Shown: positions 1 to 7,222 of the stretch, one piece after another
How the letters are laid out: each line of letters starts with the position of its first letter
Numbering within the stretch: the first letter of the stretch is position 1
Assembly (NCBI GenBank): GCA_022562335.1
Contig: JADFPM010000040.1
Span: forward strand, 1-13,947
Length of the DNA: 13,947 nt
Direction: 5' to 3'
Source of the DNA: Chloroflexota bacterium
GTDB taxonomy: Bacteria > Chloroflexota > Dehalococcoidia > Lucifugimonadales > UBA3495
Notes under the pieces: generated by a model
What the model was told of the DNA's origin: nothing
Databases searched by the model: none
The model's input: the letters and a program-made list of their open reading frames with translations, nothing else
Position numbers and translations under genes: made by a program

Positions 1-571
1 ACCCGCTGCTGTCCCTCATTTCCTCGGCGGCGGCCATTATCGACTCGACGACTTTTGAGTATCCCGTGCAGCGGCACAGGTTGCCGCTGATGGCGTACTT
101 GACGTCGTCCGCGCTGGGATCGGGGTTCTCCTGCAGCAGGCCCACGGCCGACATGACCAGTCCCGGCGTGCAGAAGCCGCATTGCAGACCGCCGCAGTCC
201 ACGAACGCCTGTTGCACCGGATGGAGGACGCCCTCTCTTCCCGCCAGGCCTTCTCGTCCCGCCAGGCCTTCTCGTCCCGCCAGGCCTTCTCGTCCCGCCA
301 GGCCTTCTCGTCCCGCCAGGCCTTCTCGTCCCGCCAGGCCTTCGATGGTGGTCACCTGGGAATCGTGGGCGCTGTGGGCCAACACCAGGCATGAGGTCAC
401 CGGCTTGCCGTCCAGGAGGACGGTGCAGGCCCCGCAATCGCCCTCGTCGCAGCCCTTCTTGGTGCCCGTCAGATGGAGTTCGTCGCGCAGGGCGTCCAGC
501 AACGAGTAGTAGGGCTCAACGGGAAAGTCCCGGGGTTCGCCGTTGACGGTCAGGCGAAGGTTTTTTTTCAT
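1..571 (-). CDS. CoxS-type [2Fe-2S] subunit of a molybdenum hydroxylase, partial at the left edge
   Basis: Small iron-sulfur subunit of a xanthine dehydrogenase/CO dehydrogenase-family enzyme. It passes electrons from the molybdenum subunit to the FAD subunit. The 190 visible residues hold the plant-ferredoxin-type cluster (C41, C46, C49, C61; CDEGDCGAC) and the helical second cluster (C131, C134 in QCGFCTPG; C166, C168 in LCRCTGY). The start is the ATG at 571, with GAGGTGG just upstream and a 35-nt gap from the FAD-subunit gene, so the two are cotranscribed. The frame is still open at the window edge, but relatives are about 160 aa, so little is missing. Residues 78-113 are six tandem GLAGRE copies in the linker between the two cluster domains. 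One copy would fit the family's usual length, so about 30 residues are extra. No frameshift or missing ligand is seen. The substrate cannot be told; the molybdenum subunit is outside the window. Confidence 0.93.
   Translation of the reverse strand, partial: MKKNLRLTVNGEPRDFPVEPYYSLLDALRDELHLTGTKKGCDEGDCGACTVLLDGKPVTSCLVLAHSAHDSQVTTIEGLAGREGLAGREGLAGREGLAGREGLAGREGLAGREGVLHPVQQAFVDCGGLQCGFCTPGLVMSAVGLLQENPDPSADDVKYAISGNLCRCTGYSKVVESIMAAAEEMRDSSG
241..343. repeat. 18-bp in-frame minisatellite inside coxS
   Basis: Five perfect consecutive copies of CCGCCAGGCCTTCTCGTC (241-330) are followed by a 13-nt partial copy (331-343). On the minus strand each unit encodes GLAGRE. The copy nearest the coxS C-terminal domain (about 223-240) uses different synonymous codons (AGA GAG instead of CGA GAA) and is probably the ancestral one. 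Complete identity of the other units, including third positions, points to recent slippage or unequal crossing over. The 18-bp period keeps the reading frame. Confidence 0.97.
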
Positions 572-606
572 TACACCACCTCGCGAGATTACCCGGCAGA
601 CCGGGG

Positions 607-1530
607 CTAAAATGCTGCCTGAACCGCCAGGTCCCGCTGCATCTCAAACGTCATCGGATTGCCCCTGGCCATGTCCAGCGCCCTTTCCAGGGTGCGCTGG
701 GTGAGGATTTCCACCATGTCCTGCCGGTGTTCCGCCGTGCCTCGAACATCGTCGATGGGCTTTGCGTCGGCCTTGGCTGCCTGGGCCGCGGATGTTATCA
801 ACTCCGGGGTGATCTCCCGCCCCCACAGGAGGCTTTCCGCCGATGTTGCCCGGATGGGCGTCGGCGCCACGGCCCCCAGGCCGATCCTCACGTTGCGGCA
901 CACTCGGCCGCTGCCTTCTAAAGATATGACCGATGCCACGCCCAGGGTCGCAATGTCCATGGCGCCCCTGGGGCTGTGCTTTATGTAAAGCGACCCGGTA
1001 TTGGGCAGCGGCGGGGGCAACCTGACCTCGGTCAATATCTCTGCCCTCTGCAGCACGGTCTGGCCGGGACCGGTGAAAAATTCATCTAGAGGGACCCATC
1101 TCTCGCCGTCCGGCCCAACGATCTTGCACTGGGCGTCGAAGGCCAGCAGCGCGGGCAGGGTGTCGCCGGCGGGGGACGCGTTGCAGATATTGCCGCCCAC
1201 CGTGGCCAGGTTCCTCACCTGGACCCCGGCAAAAGAAGAGGCCGCGGCGCTAAGGGCGGGATAGTTGCGGCGGATCTGGGGATGGGTTTCCAGATCGTTC
1301 AACGTCGCCAGGGCGCCCAACCGCAACCCCAAGCGGCGGCTGTAGCTGATGCGTCCCAGGCTGGATATCCGCCCGATGTTGACCACGTATTTCGGCTGCC
1401 AGACGCCCAAGCGCCAGCGCACCAGGAAATCGGTGCTCCCGGCGACGATTCGGGCCTCGTCGCCGTGGCGCTGCAGCAGCGAAATGGCCTGTCTCAGGGT
1501 TCGGGCTTCCAGGTATTCAAAGCGTGCCAT
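607..1530 (-). CDS. CoxM-type FAD-binding subunit of a molybdenum hydroxylase
   Basis: Medium subunit of a xanthine dehydrogenase/CO dehydrogenase-family enzyme. It binds FAD and takes electrons from the [2Fe-2S] subunit encoded just downstream. The 307 aa match the usual length of about 280-300. The two FAD-pyrophosphate loops are visible: AGSTD near residues 30-34 and ATVGGNICNASPAGD at 109-123. The C-terminal CoxM domain follows from about residue 180, with the typical KPIDDVRGTAEHR stretch. The ATG at 1530 has GGGAG nine bases upstream and a promoter-like pair further up. Gene order medium then small is common, with the large molybdopterin subunit expected next, beyond the left edge. The substrate (CO, purine, aldehyde or N-heterocycle) cannot be inferred from this subunit, so no gene symbol is given. 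Confidence 0.92.
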   Translation of the reverse strand: MARFEYLEARTLRQAISLLQRHGDEARIVAGSTDFLVRWRLGVWQPKYVVNIGRISSLGRISYSRRLGLRLGALATLNDLETHPQIRRNYPALSAAASSFAGVQVRNLATVGGNICNASPAGDTLPALLAFDAQCKIVGPDGERWVPLDEFFTGPGQTVLQRAEILTEVRLPPPLPNTGSLYIKHSPRGAMDIATLGVASVISLEGSGRVCRNVRIGLGAVAPTPIRATSAESLLWGREITPELITSAAQAAKADAKPIDDVRGTAEHRQDMVEILTQRTLERALDMARGNPMTFEMQRDLAVQAAF

Positions 1531-1611
1531 TGGCTGCGGCTCCCGGGTTCCTTTGGGCTGACGGTCAGGGAGGACCGGTCACAAGATGACCAGCCGGTGT
1601 CCTTGATGGCG

Positions 1612-1640
1612 AGTGTAGTTTGGGCACCCTCGGCTGTCAA
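1612..1640 (-). promoter_or_regulatory. Predicted sigma70-type promoter for the coxM-coxS pair
   Basis: On the minus strand there is a perfect TTGACA (1640-1635), a 17-nt spacer and TACACT (1617-1612), giving a leader of about 75 nt before the ATG at 1530. The -10 box matches TATAAT at only four of six positions. An interspersed repeat (1651-1676) lies directly upstream of the -35 box. Confidence 0.5.
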
Positions 1641-1650
1641 CGGCGGTTGG

Positions 1651-1676
1651 CCCTTCGACTGGCTCAGGGCGAACGG
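1651..1676 (+). repeat. Interspersed intergenic repeat, copy A
   Basis: A 26-bp copy that begins CCCTTCGACTGGCTCAGG and ends GCGAACGG. It has the same core as copies at 2625-2650 and 12157-12183. This is the widespread bacterial intergenic repeat whose accidental translation gives peptides such as FDRLRANG (here FDWLRANGG). It lies between the hydrolase gene and the coxM promoter. Confidence 0.8.
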
Positions 1677-1737
1677 AGGGCCCGTACCTGACCGTTAGGA
1701 TGAAATGTTCCTGAGAATCAACCGCCCGCCTAGAAGC

Positions 1738-2577
1738 CTAAAGCGCCTGCCAGTAACGCCGGCCTTCCAACCGCACTATCTTGCCGAAGCCGGGCGCTGG
1801 GAGGTGGACTGCGGCTACCGTCAATCCCTCTCGCTCGAGGCGTTCCATCAAGGACCGCCGGGTGGAGCGGGTGGTTTCGGGATCTATGTCGGCCCGGGAA
1901 ACCCAGTCGGTCTCGTGTACCTGGACCGTGTTGTGCAGTACGTCGCCCAAGATCAGGCCTCGTTCACCCTGGGATGAGATCATGATGCTCATATGACCCG
2001 GCGTGTGTCCTGGGGTGGGCAAAGTGGTCAGTTCATCGGTGATGGAGAATTCGCCTTCCATGAGCTCCATCAGGCCGAGTTCCTCCAGGGGCCAAACGCA
2101 TTCCGGCGCGTTGGTAAACCGGTCGGGTTGAAGCGCCGGGTCGTGGCTGGCCTCCCAGTCGGCAGCGCTAAAGTAGTACTTGGCGTTGGGGAATGTGGGA
2201 ACGAATTTGCCGTCTTTCTCCTGCAGGTTCCAACCGACGTGGTCGCGGTGCAGGTGGGTCATCACCACCATGTCCACGTCTTCAGGCTTGATCCCGTTGG
2301 CCTTGAAATCGTCGAGCAACCCGCCCCACGGGGTTTCGGGGGCATCGGCCGGCCGGGGACCCAGGCCGGTGTCCACGGCAATCGTGTGGCCTCCGGACCG
2401 GACCAGGAAGCAGGCCAGGTTGAAACTGACGCCGTGCTCCGGAGACAGATGGTGCTGATAGGGCTCCCAATCCTGTTTGGGGATATCGGGGAAGAAGTTG
2501 CACAGGTCGAATGCCAGGACCCCGTCGGACAGGGATATGATCTCCACGTTGCCGATGGTTATCTTTTCGCCGGACAT
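1738..2577 (-). CDS. Metallo-beta-lactamase-fold hydrolase
   Basis: Binuclear-metal hydrolase of the MBL superfamily, 279 aa, probably cytoplasmic as no signal peptide is seen. Metal-binding motifs are complete: THLHRDH (about 107-113), the second-site histidine in TPGHTPGH (about 195), the bridging Asp in ILGDVLHN (about 212) and a late His in AAVHLPAPGFG (about 258). The ILGDVLHNTVQ and HLPAPGFG stretches most resemble the methyl parathion hydrolase/AHL-lactonase-like branch; the true substrate is unknown. AAGGAG at 2584-2589 lies six bases from the ATG at 2577 but only three from a GTG at 2580, so I chose the ATG. It sits between an upstream oxidoreductase gene (gap 193 nt with its own predicted promoter) and the molybdenum-hydroxylase genes. 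A catabolic role with these neighbours is inference. Confidence 0.9.
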   Translation of the reverse strand: MSGEKITIGNVEIISLSDGVLAFDLCNFFPDIPKQDWEPYQHHLSPEHGVSFNLACFLVRSGGHTIAVDTGLGPRPADAPETPWGGLLDDFKANGIKPEDVDMVVMTHLHRDHVGWNLQEKDGKFVPTFPNAKYYFSAADWEASHDPALQPDRFTNAPECVWPLEELGLMELMEGEFSITDELTTLPTPGHTPGHMSIMISSQGERGLILGDVLHNTVQVHETDWVSRADIDPETTRSTRRSLMERLEREGLTVAAVHLPAPGFGKIVRLEGRRYWQAL

Positions 2578-2624
2578 CACTAGCTCCTTGACACTAATAC
2601 GGGTTCTGTGCGATTGACCGTTTA

Positions 2625-2650
2625 TCCTTCAACAGGCTCAGGACGAGCGG
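2625..2650 (+). repeat. Interspersed intergenic repeat, copy B
   Basis: A 26-bp copy that begins TCCTTCAACAGGCTCAGG and ends ACGAGCGG. It lies in the predicted 5' untranslated leader of the MBL hydrolase, between its promoter and ribosome binding site. Confidence 0.8.
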
Positions 2651-2728
2651 TTTTGGGCCATGTATCGCGGGGGATAGGCTTATCTGAAGATACGGACCTG
2701 GGTCGCGCGGGTGCACGGAACCAGGGGG

Positions 2729-2757
2729 ATTATAGATTAGCCTTGCGGTAGGGGCAA
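2729..2757 (-). promoter_or_regulatory. Predicted sigma70-type promoter for the MBL hydrolase gene
   Basis: The minus strand has TTGCCC (2757-2752), a 17-nt spacer and a perfect TATAAT (2734-2729), between the upstream gene's stop (2771) and the hydrolase start (2577). It predicts a leader of about 145 nt that contains repeat copy B. Confidence 0.5.
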
Positions 2758-2770
2758 TGTCAGCTTGAAC

Positions 2771-3982
2771 CTATGCGGTGTCCGAGACGCACCTGGCCGG
2801 GTCGGCGTCGTTCAACACAGTGGGCCGGTGGCCGGAATGGATGTATTCCGCCAGCAATTTACCCGCCATCGGGCCCCGGCCAAAACCCGACGATGCTAAA
2901 CCGCCGACGATATAGAGGTTGTCTCGCAGGGGGATCTTGCCGATGATTGGTTCGCCGTCTAAAGGAAAAGGCATGGTGCCCGCCCAGGTTCGTGCGATGG
3001 GCAGGTCCCGCAAGAACGGCAGGACTTCCGAGGCGTGGCCCCGGTTCACTTCGATGCCCGTGGCGTCGGGCGTTACGTTGTAGTCCACCATCTGCCGGTC
3101 GCCGCCGAATATGATCTCTCCGCTCTTGGTCTGCCTCCCGTAAAGGTGCCTGGTCAGCCGAACCTCTCCCCAATGGGTCAATTCCGGTGGAGCGCCGGGA
3201 CCGGGATCGCTTTGGCGGCCCCAGTCGTAAGGTGATTCCACGGACCCGATGGTGTGGAAGACACGGGGCGGCACGCTGTCGGTGGCCCACATCTGGCCCC
3301 GGACCGGGACGATGGGGATGTTGATGCCCAGGAGTTCGCCCACCGGGCGGCACCAGGCCCCGGCCGCCAACACCAGTGCGCCGGACCTGAAATCGCCGCC
3401 GGTTCCTGGCGGAGAGGTTCGGACCTGCCAACCACCGTCGGATGTTTGGACTATGGCGGTGACATCCTGTCCCGTAAGTACGTTGGCCCCGGCGCCGGCC
3501 GCCGCCGAGGCAAATGCCCGGGTCGTCTTTACCGGGTCTGCCTGGCCCCTGAGAGGGAGGTAGAGGTAACCCGGCAGCTGCGGGTTGGCGCCGGGTTCGA
3601 TGGACATCGCCTCCCGGGGCGTGAGCAGTTCCAGGGAATGACCCTGAGAGGTCAAGCGCAGCATCCGGTCGCGGGCGTATTCGTATTGCTCAAGGGTGTG
3701 AATCGCCTGTAGCGTGCCTGACTGGCGGAATTCTATGTCGTAGCCGTTGTCCATCTGGAGGGATTTGAATTCCTCCAGGCTGCCCATGGTCAGGTAGGAA
3801 GTAAGGTCCGGAACGGCCCCCCAGCCGATGCCGCCCAGGCCCCCGGCGTTCACCCCCGAGGCCTCTCCGGCGATCTCTCCCCGTTCCAGCAGGGTTACGC
3901 CGTGGCCTAGCCGGCTGAGATACATGGCAGTGGCAGCCCCGGCGATGCCGCCGCCAATGATTATGATGTCGGCTTCGGGCAT
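2771..3982 (-). CDS. DAO-family FAD-dependent oxidoreductase
   Basis: Flavoprotein of the D-amino acid oxidase/sarcosine oxidase superfamily (PF01266 type), 403 aa, which oxidises the C-N bond of an amine or amino acid. The N-terminal Rossmann loop is IIIIGGGIAG (residues 6-15) and the ribose-binding acid is E33 in LLER. The second FAD-contact region is LVLAAGAWCRPVGELLG in mid-protein, followed by the VPVRGQMW strand typical of the family. A C-terminal flavin segment reads LYIVGGLASSGFGRGP, near where the family places its isoalloxazine contacts. Substrate candidates include glycine, sarcosine, proline or other amines; no residue visible here decides. The start ATG at 3982 lacks a clear Shine-Dalgarno. 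It is the first gene of the minus-strand catabolic block. Confidence 0.9.
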   Translation of the reverse strand: MPEADIIIIGGGIAGAATAMYLSRLGHGVTLLERGEIAGEASGVNAGGLGGIGWGAVPDLTSYLTMGSLEEFKSLQMDNGYDIEFRQSGTLQAIHTLEQYEYARDRMLRLTSQGHSLELLTPREAMSIEPGANPQLPGYLYLPLRGQADPVKTTRAFASAAAGAGANVLTGQDVTAIVQTSDGGWQVRTSPPGTGGDFRSGALVLAAGAWCRPVGELLGINIPIVPVRGQMWATDSVPPRVFHTIGSVESPYDWGRQSDPGPGAPPELTHWGEVRLTRHLYGRQTKSGEIIFGGDRQMVDYNVTPDATGIEVNRGHASEVLPFLRDLPIARTWAGTMPFPLDGEPIIGKIPLRDNLYIVGGLASSGFGRGPMAGKLLAEYIHSGHRPTVLNDADPARCVSDTA

Positions 3983-4496
3983 GTAATACCGATTCTGGAT
4001 AAAAAGAGCGCGTGGAGGTGGTGCCTAGAGGGTGTAAAGATAGCACGTAAGATGAAGGAAGAATAGCCAAGGGGCGAGGGATGAAGGGATGGGAGGGCTG
4101 ACTCAAAGCCGACTGGCGGCAGGCATCGATGAGCTTAACCTGATCCGCTTCCGCGCCCCTTGCTAAGAGGCGGAGACGGCCGCCGCTTCGCCGCCTGATC
4201 CTTGCTTCAACTCCAAAACGCTGCGGCTGGAAAGTGTGATGTTGAGCCTGTTTCGCCAAAGACAGGCACCGCTAGAGTGCCTACACCTATCGGTTTAATG
4301 AATGATACTACTATATTGAAATTTCTGACCTAATTTATGATTTATAACGCATATAATAAACTTAACCGTCATTAATATGGATATAAAGCTACTGATTACG
4401 GAGTGCAAATTTGACAATAACCTCTGGAATGTTATGATTCGTGGAAGTTGAACGGCGGGTGGATATTGGGGGTGCAAATCTAACTCAGGAGGACTT
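3983..4496. other. Gene-poor divergent spacer with an AT-rich promoter island
   Basis: About 510 bp between the divergent oxidoreductase and tubulin-like genes. The left part (to about 4290) has the window's usual GC content. It contains inverted repeats AGGCGG/CCGCCT (4168-4173/4191-4196) and AGGCAC/GTGCCT (4264-4269/4277-4282, 7-nt loop), neither followed by a T-run. From about 4296 to 4440 composition drops sharply to AT-rich. The 8-bp sequence GTGCAAAT occurs twice, at 4403-4410 just before the -35 box and at 4472-4479 just before the ribosome binding site. No convincing gene or RNA was found. Confidence 0.65.
4411..4438 (+). promoter_or_regulatory. Strong predicted promoter for the tubulin-like operon
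   Basis: TTGACA (4411-4416), a 16-nt spacer and TATGAT (4433-4438) form the best sigma70-type promoter in the window: a perfect -35 and a five-of-six -10. Transcription would start near 4445, about 50 nt before the ATG at 4497. The gene has an AGGAGG ribosome binding site at 4487-4492, four bases from the start. Confidence 0.7.
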
Positions 4497-5537
4497 ATGG
4501 TAACGTCGGTAGTCCATACCAACTTACTCTCCAGGGCGGACGCCACAAGGTCTGCGCCACGGATCGCATCACCGGCGGTGATAATCGGACTTGGCTCCAC
4601 CGGCTGTCAGATCTCACAACATCTGGAAGAAACCACTTCCTCTTGGAGCGCCACGGACCGGAAGAGTCTGGGATACCTGTACCTGGACACCCGGGAAGCC
4701 ACCCGGGACGAAATGTCCAAGGCGGCCCGTTTCATACCATTGACCCTGCCTCATTTCTCCAACCTGCGGGACCTTCGGCCCTGGATCACCGAATGTGTGC
4801 CGGAGCTCAAGCACCTGAGTTTGTCTCGGGAAGGCGCCTTGGGCATGCTGGCCAACGCCGGCGTGGCCGCCCGGTATAACTACGCGTCGATACGGGCACA
4901 TATCGACGCCGTGATCGGCGAAGTCTGCCCATACTATGAGGGCAAGACCTACCTGAGGGTCCACGTAGTTGTGTTTCTGGGAGGCGGCACCATCGGCGCT
5001 TTGCCGGTTCTGCTGGCCGCCCTCTCCGAAGCCAGGGGGACCGCCTACAATTTCAGCACGGTGCTGCATCTGGTGATGCCCCAGCGCGGCTTGTCCAGAG
5101 ACCCGGAAAACAGCTATCCCCTGCAGTTGAGGAACACCTACACGACCCTTCAGTTCTTAAGGGTCGCTACGGGAGTGCAGGCCTGCCAGGGATCATTTAC
5201 CGGGACGGATACCTACCGCATCACCGTGTATCCGGATAAGAAGATCGAAGCGTTGGGACCTCACTTTGACATAGGTCTGATTCACAGGTCGCCCAAGGAC
5301 TCGATCCCTGCCCAGAGGGCCCACGTCTCCCGCGTCTTGGAAAGCCTGGTCGCCGATGCCTGGGGTACCGGGCAAGACTGGTGGGCCAGATACCACGAGA
5401 CCATGAGGGAGGCCAACAACAGGGTGGATGCAAGATTTGGCTCCATCAGCTCCAAAGAGGCCGGCCTGCTGGATGGATTTTTCAATCTGGCCGCGCGCCA
5501 GTATTTGCTGAGCAAATGGAACGTCGGGAATAAATAG
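4497..5537 (+). CDS. Tubulin/FtsZ-superfamily (Tubulin_2-like) protein
   Basis: 346 aa that I place in the bacterial tubulin-like family (Pfam Tubulin_2 type) by motif order. A glycine-rich nucleotide loop IIGLGSTGCQ (29-38) is followed by a strand ending in LDT (63-65, where relatives have DTD). Then come the GALGMLANAGVAAR block (113-126) and a strand leading into the tubulin signature loop, here FLGGGTIGA (160-168). A later NTYTTLQFL segment and FDIGLIHR strand also resemble the family. Canonical signature loops read GGGTGSG or GGTGSG, so this one is altered and GTP hydrolysis is uncertain. No membrane segment or signal peptide is seen. Single-chain relatives are usually about 1000 aa, so this protein is short; the next gene, 7 nt downstream, may supply the remainder. 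Cytoskeletal or scaffold function is inference. Confidence 0.75.
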   Translation: MVTSVVHTNLLSRADATRSAPRIASPAVIIGLGSTGCQISQHLEETTSSWSATDRKSLGYLYLDTREATRDEMSKAARFIPLTLPHFSNLRDLRPWITECVPELKHLSLSREGALGMLANAGVAARYNYASIRAHIDAVIGEVCPYYEGKTYLRVHVVVFLGGGTIGALPVLLAALSEARGTAYNFSTVLHLVMPQRGLSRDPENSYPLQLRNTYTTLQFLRVATGVQACQGSFTGTDTYRITVYPDKKIEALGPHFDIGLIHRSPKDSIPAQRAHVSRVLESLVADAWGTGQDWWARYHETMREANNRVDARFGSISSKEAGLLDGFFNLAARQYLLSKWNVGNK

Positions 5538-5544
5538 AGAGTTT

Positions 5545-7092
5545 ATGAAAGATTTCAGATGGCCCAAAAACAAGCGGCTTTCGTACAAGAATGAATCCGC
5601 TAAACTGACTCAAACCCTGAATCCGCTGGATTTCTTGAGCGCCGAGGCCAGCGGTCCCAGCTCGCGAGACGCTTTCTCGCAGCTTCACTCTGTGATGCAC
5701 GCAGCGTTGGAAGAGGTCGAGACAGCCATCCAGCTGGTGTTTGAACAACTTAGGCCTGAAGGGTCCGTGGCCGACAGGGTGATCATGGAGGCCAACGGAG
5801 ATATCCGGAACGAAATGGTGCGGGCCAGCTTTATCGCTGACCAGAAGAAAGAGGCCCTCATCCGGGATATTCATAACAAGCTGGAAAACGTGTACATCCA
5901 AGGGCTCATTGGGGGCCTGCATCAAGAACCTTCGGTAAAAAGGTGGGAGAATCTGTCGGCCCGTGCCATCCAGAGAGACTTGCCTGAGATAGCAGAATAC
6001 TCCCATACCGACTTGGCCCGTGCGGAAGACCGGCAAAAGCGCCTGCCGCGATGGCGCCACCAGGTTGACGAGTGGTTGGAGACAATGTGCCGCAACCATG
6101 TTGCCGATGTCATCAAGGTCATGGAAGAGGAGATCAAAGATTACTTGAGTTCTTGGTCGGAGCTGGTCAGCTCCTCGAAAAGACGGGCCAACGCGGGCGG
6201 GGGCCTCTTCGAAAGCGTGGTTGACCCCGACCTGTGGTCCTTCGAGAGCGAAGACCCCACCGTGAGAAATTTGCTGCGAGGAACCCAAGCCCAAGACATC
6301 GCGTTTCGCATCCTTGATAGGTTCCAGCTCAGCGGCCAGGACCTCAACGCAGTGTCCGAGATGGTCCGTGCGTCCCTCCAAGGGACCCCGTTGTACGGCA
6401 CCAACCGCATAGGGGCGACGGATCTGGAAGAGTCTTTGGCGCTGGCGTTGGCCGAAAAGATACAGGAAAGCGTGGCGGTGGAGTCCGGATTCCTTTCGGT
6501 CATTTCCAATGGTGTCCATTTCCAAGAGGAACTAGGGGAATTGCTGTCGGAGATGCAGCGTGGCACATCCGCCATGGAGCAAAAGGTTTGGCGGGTCGGC
6601 GAGGTGGGCGTAGGCCACGTGGACTCGGCTTCAGGGGTGGGCATCACGGCTTCCCATGTCCATGACATAGCGACCCGAGGTCTGGGAGGGGGACGCAAGT
6701 TCGCCGTGGTGGAGGCTCATCCGGGAGATAATCACCGCTTCAACGTTCAGATGTCGATTGTTGGCGCGTCGACCGCCGACTTGACCATTTTCCGGGAGAT
6801 GGTCGCTGCTTGGTACGCCTGGCACTTCGAAGAAGACCGCGGCGCGTGCAAGACCGAGATGGAGTGGCTAAAAGTGGTTAAAAGCCAAAGCTGGAAGCTT
6901 TACCCTGACATCGGCGACGACACCGGGGTCAGGAATGCCATCATCGAGTTGATCGGTGAGGATCTGACAGACATGTGGCCATCGAAGGATGGTATGGAGA
7001 CTCGTGCCTCCAACGGGCTGCCCAGCAATCAGGATCTGTTGCACGGCCTCTGGAGAGAACTGGGCGTGGTTCCCTACCGAGCGGCCGCCTAG
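5545..7092 (+). CDS. Unrecognised 515-aa partner of the tubulin-like protein
   Basis: I do not recognise a named family. The protein is soluble-looking, with no signal peptide or membrane segment. The N-terminus is basic (residues 1-20). Long charged helical stretches run at about 45-118 and 135-210, possibly coiled coil. A Gly-rich stretch with several His residues is at about 355-385 (GVGHVD, SHVHD, GLGGGRK). A mixed alpha/beta C-terminal part includes VQMSIVGAS and TIFREMVAAWYAWHF (about 401-428). That part faintly recalls the C-terminal region of long Tubulin_2 proteins. The ATG at 5545 is 7 nt after the upstream stop, with only a weak AGAGAG upstream, so translational coupling is likely. 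A simple split by frameshift is unlikely: this frame has a stop at 5509-5511, before the upstream gene ends. Function is unknown. Confidence 0.8.
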   Translation: MKDFRWPKNKRLSYKNESAKLTQTLNPLDFLSAEASGPSSRDAFSQLHSVMHAALEEVETAIQLVFEQLRPEGSVADRVIMEANGDIRNEMVRASFIADQKKEALIRDIHNKLENVYIQGLIGGLHQEPSVKRWENLSARAIQRDLPEIAEYSHTDLARAEDRQKRLPRWRHQVDEWLETMCRNHVADVIKVMEEEIKDYLSSWSELVSSSKRRANAGGGLFESVVDPDLWSFESEDPTVRNLLRGTQAQDIAFRILDRFQLSGQDLNAVSEMVRASLQGTPLYGTNRIGATDLEESLALALAEKIQESVAVESGFLSVISNGVHFQEELGELLSEMQRGTSAMEQKVWRVGEVGVGHVDSASGVGITASHVHDIATRGLGGGRKFAVVEAHPGDNHRFNVQMSIVGASTADLTIFREMVAAWYAWHFEEDRGACKTEMEWLKVVKSQSWKLYPDIGDDTGVRNAIIELIGEDLTDMWPSKDGMETRASNGLPSNQDLLHGLWRELGVVPYRAAA

Positions 7093-7222
7093 CATAGACC
7101 CTGATCCGGGTAATTAGTGAGCCGTCTAGCGTTACGCAGGTGACGGTCTGTCGTCCCCCCGGTATCCTGAACAGGGGCCTTGCCCCAAAACTGCCATTCT
7201 GAGGAGCGCAGCGGCCGAAGAA

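Noticed and set aside
241..343. CRISPR array
   Set aside because: The units are 18 bp, adjoin without spacers and keep a reading frame inside a gene.
66..509. Plus-strand open frame with repeated RPARPS units
   Set aside because: It is the antisense reading of the coxS minisatellite. The minus strand encodes a clear [2Fe-2S] protein with all cluster cysteines.
3690..4259. Minus-strand frame of 189 aa overlapping the oxidoreductase start
   Set aside because: It needs a TTG start, half of it is out of frame within the oxidoreductase gene, and no domain is recognised. The first 50 residues look protein-like, so a gene remnant cannot be wholly excluded.
4295..4600. Minus-strand frame of 101 aa in the AT-rich island
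   Set aside because: It covers the strong plus-strand promoter and the start of the tubulin-like gene, and has no family resemblance.
5500..5550. Tubulin-like gene pair as one gene broken by a frameshift
   Set aside because: The downstream frame has a stop at 5509-5511 before the upstream gene ends, so one indel near the junction would not join them cleanly. Each has its own start context.
5482..6525. Long minus-strand frame of 347 aa
   Set aside because: It is a shadow of the 515-aa plus-strand gene, without a recognisable domain. The plus-strand gene follows its partner by 7 nt.
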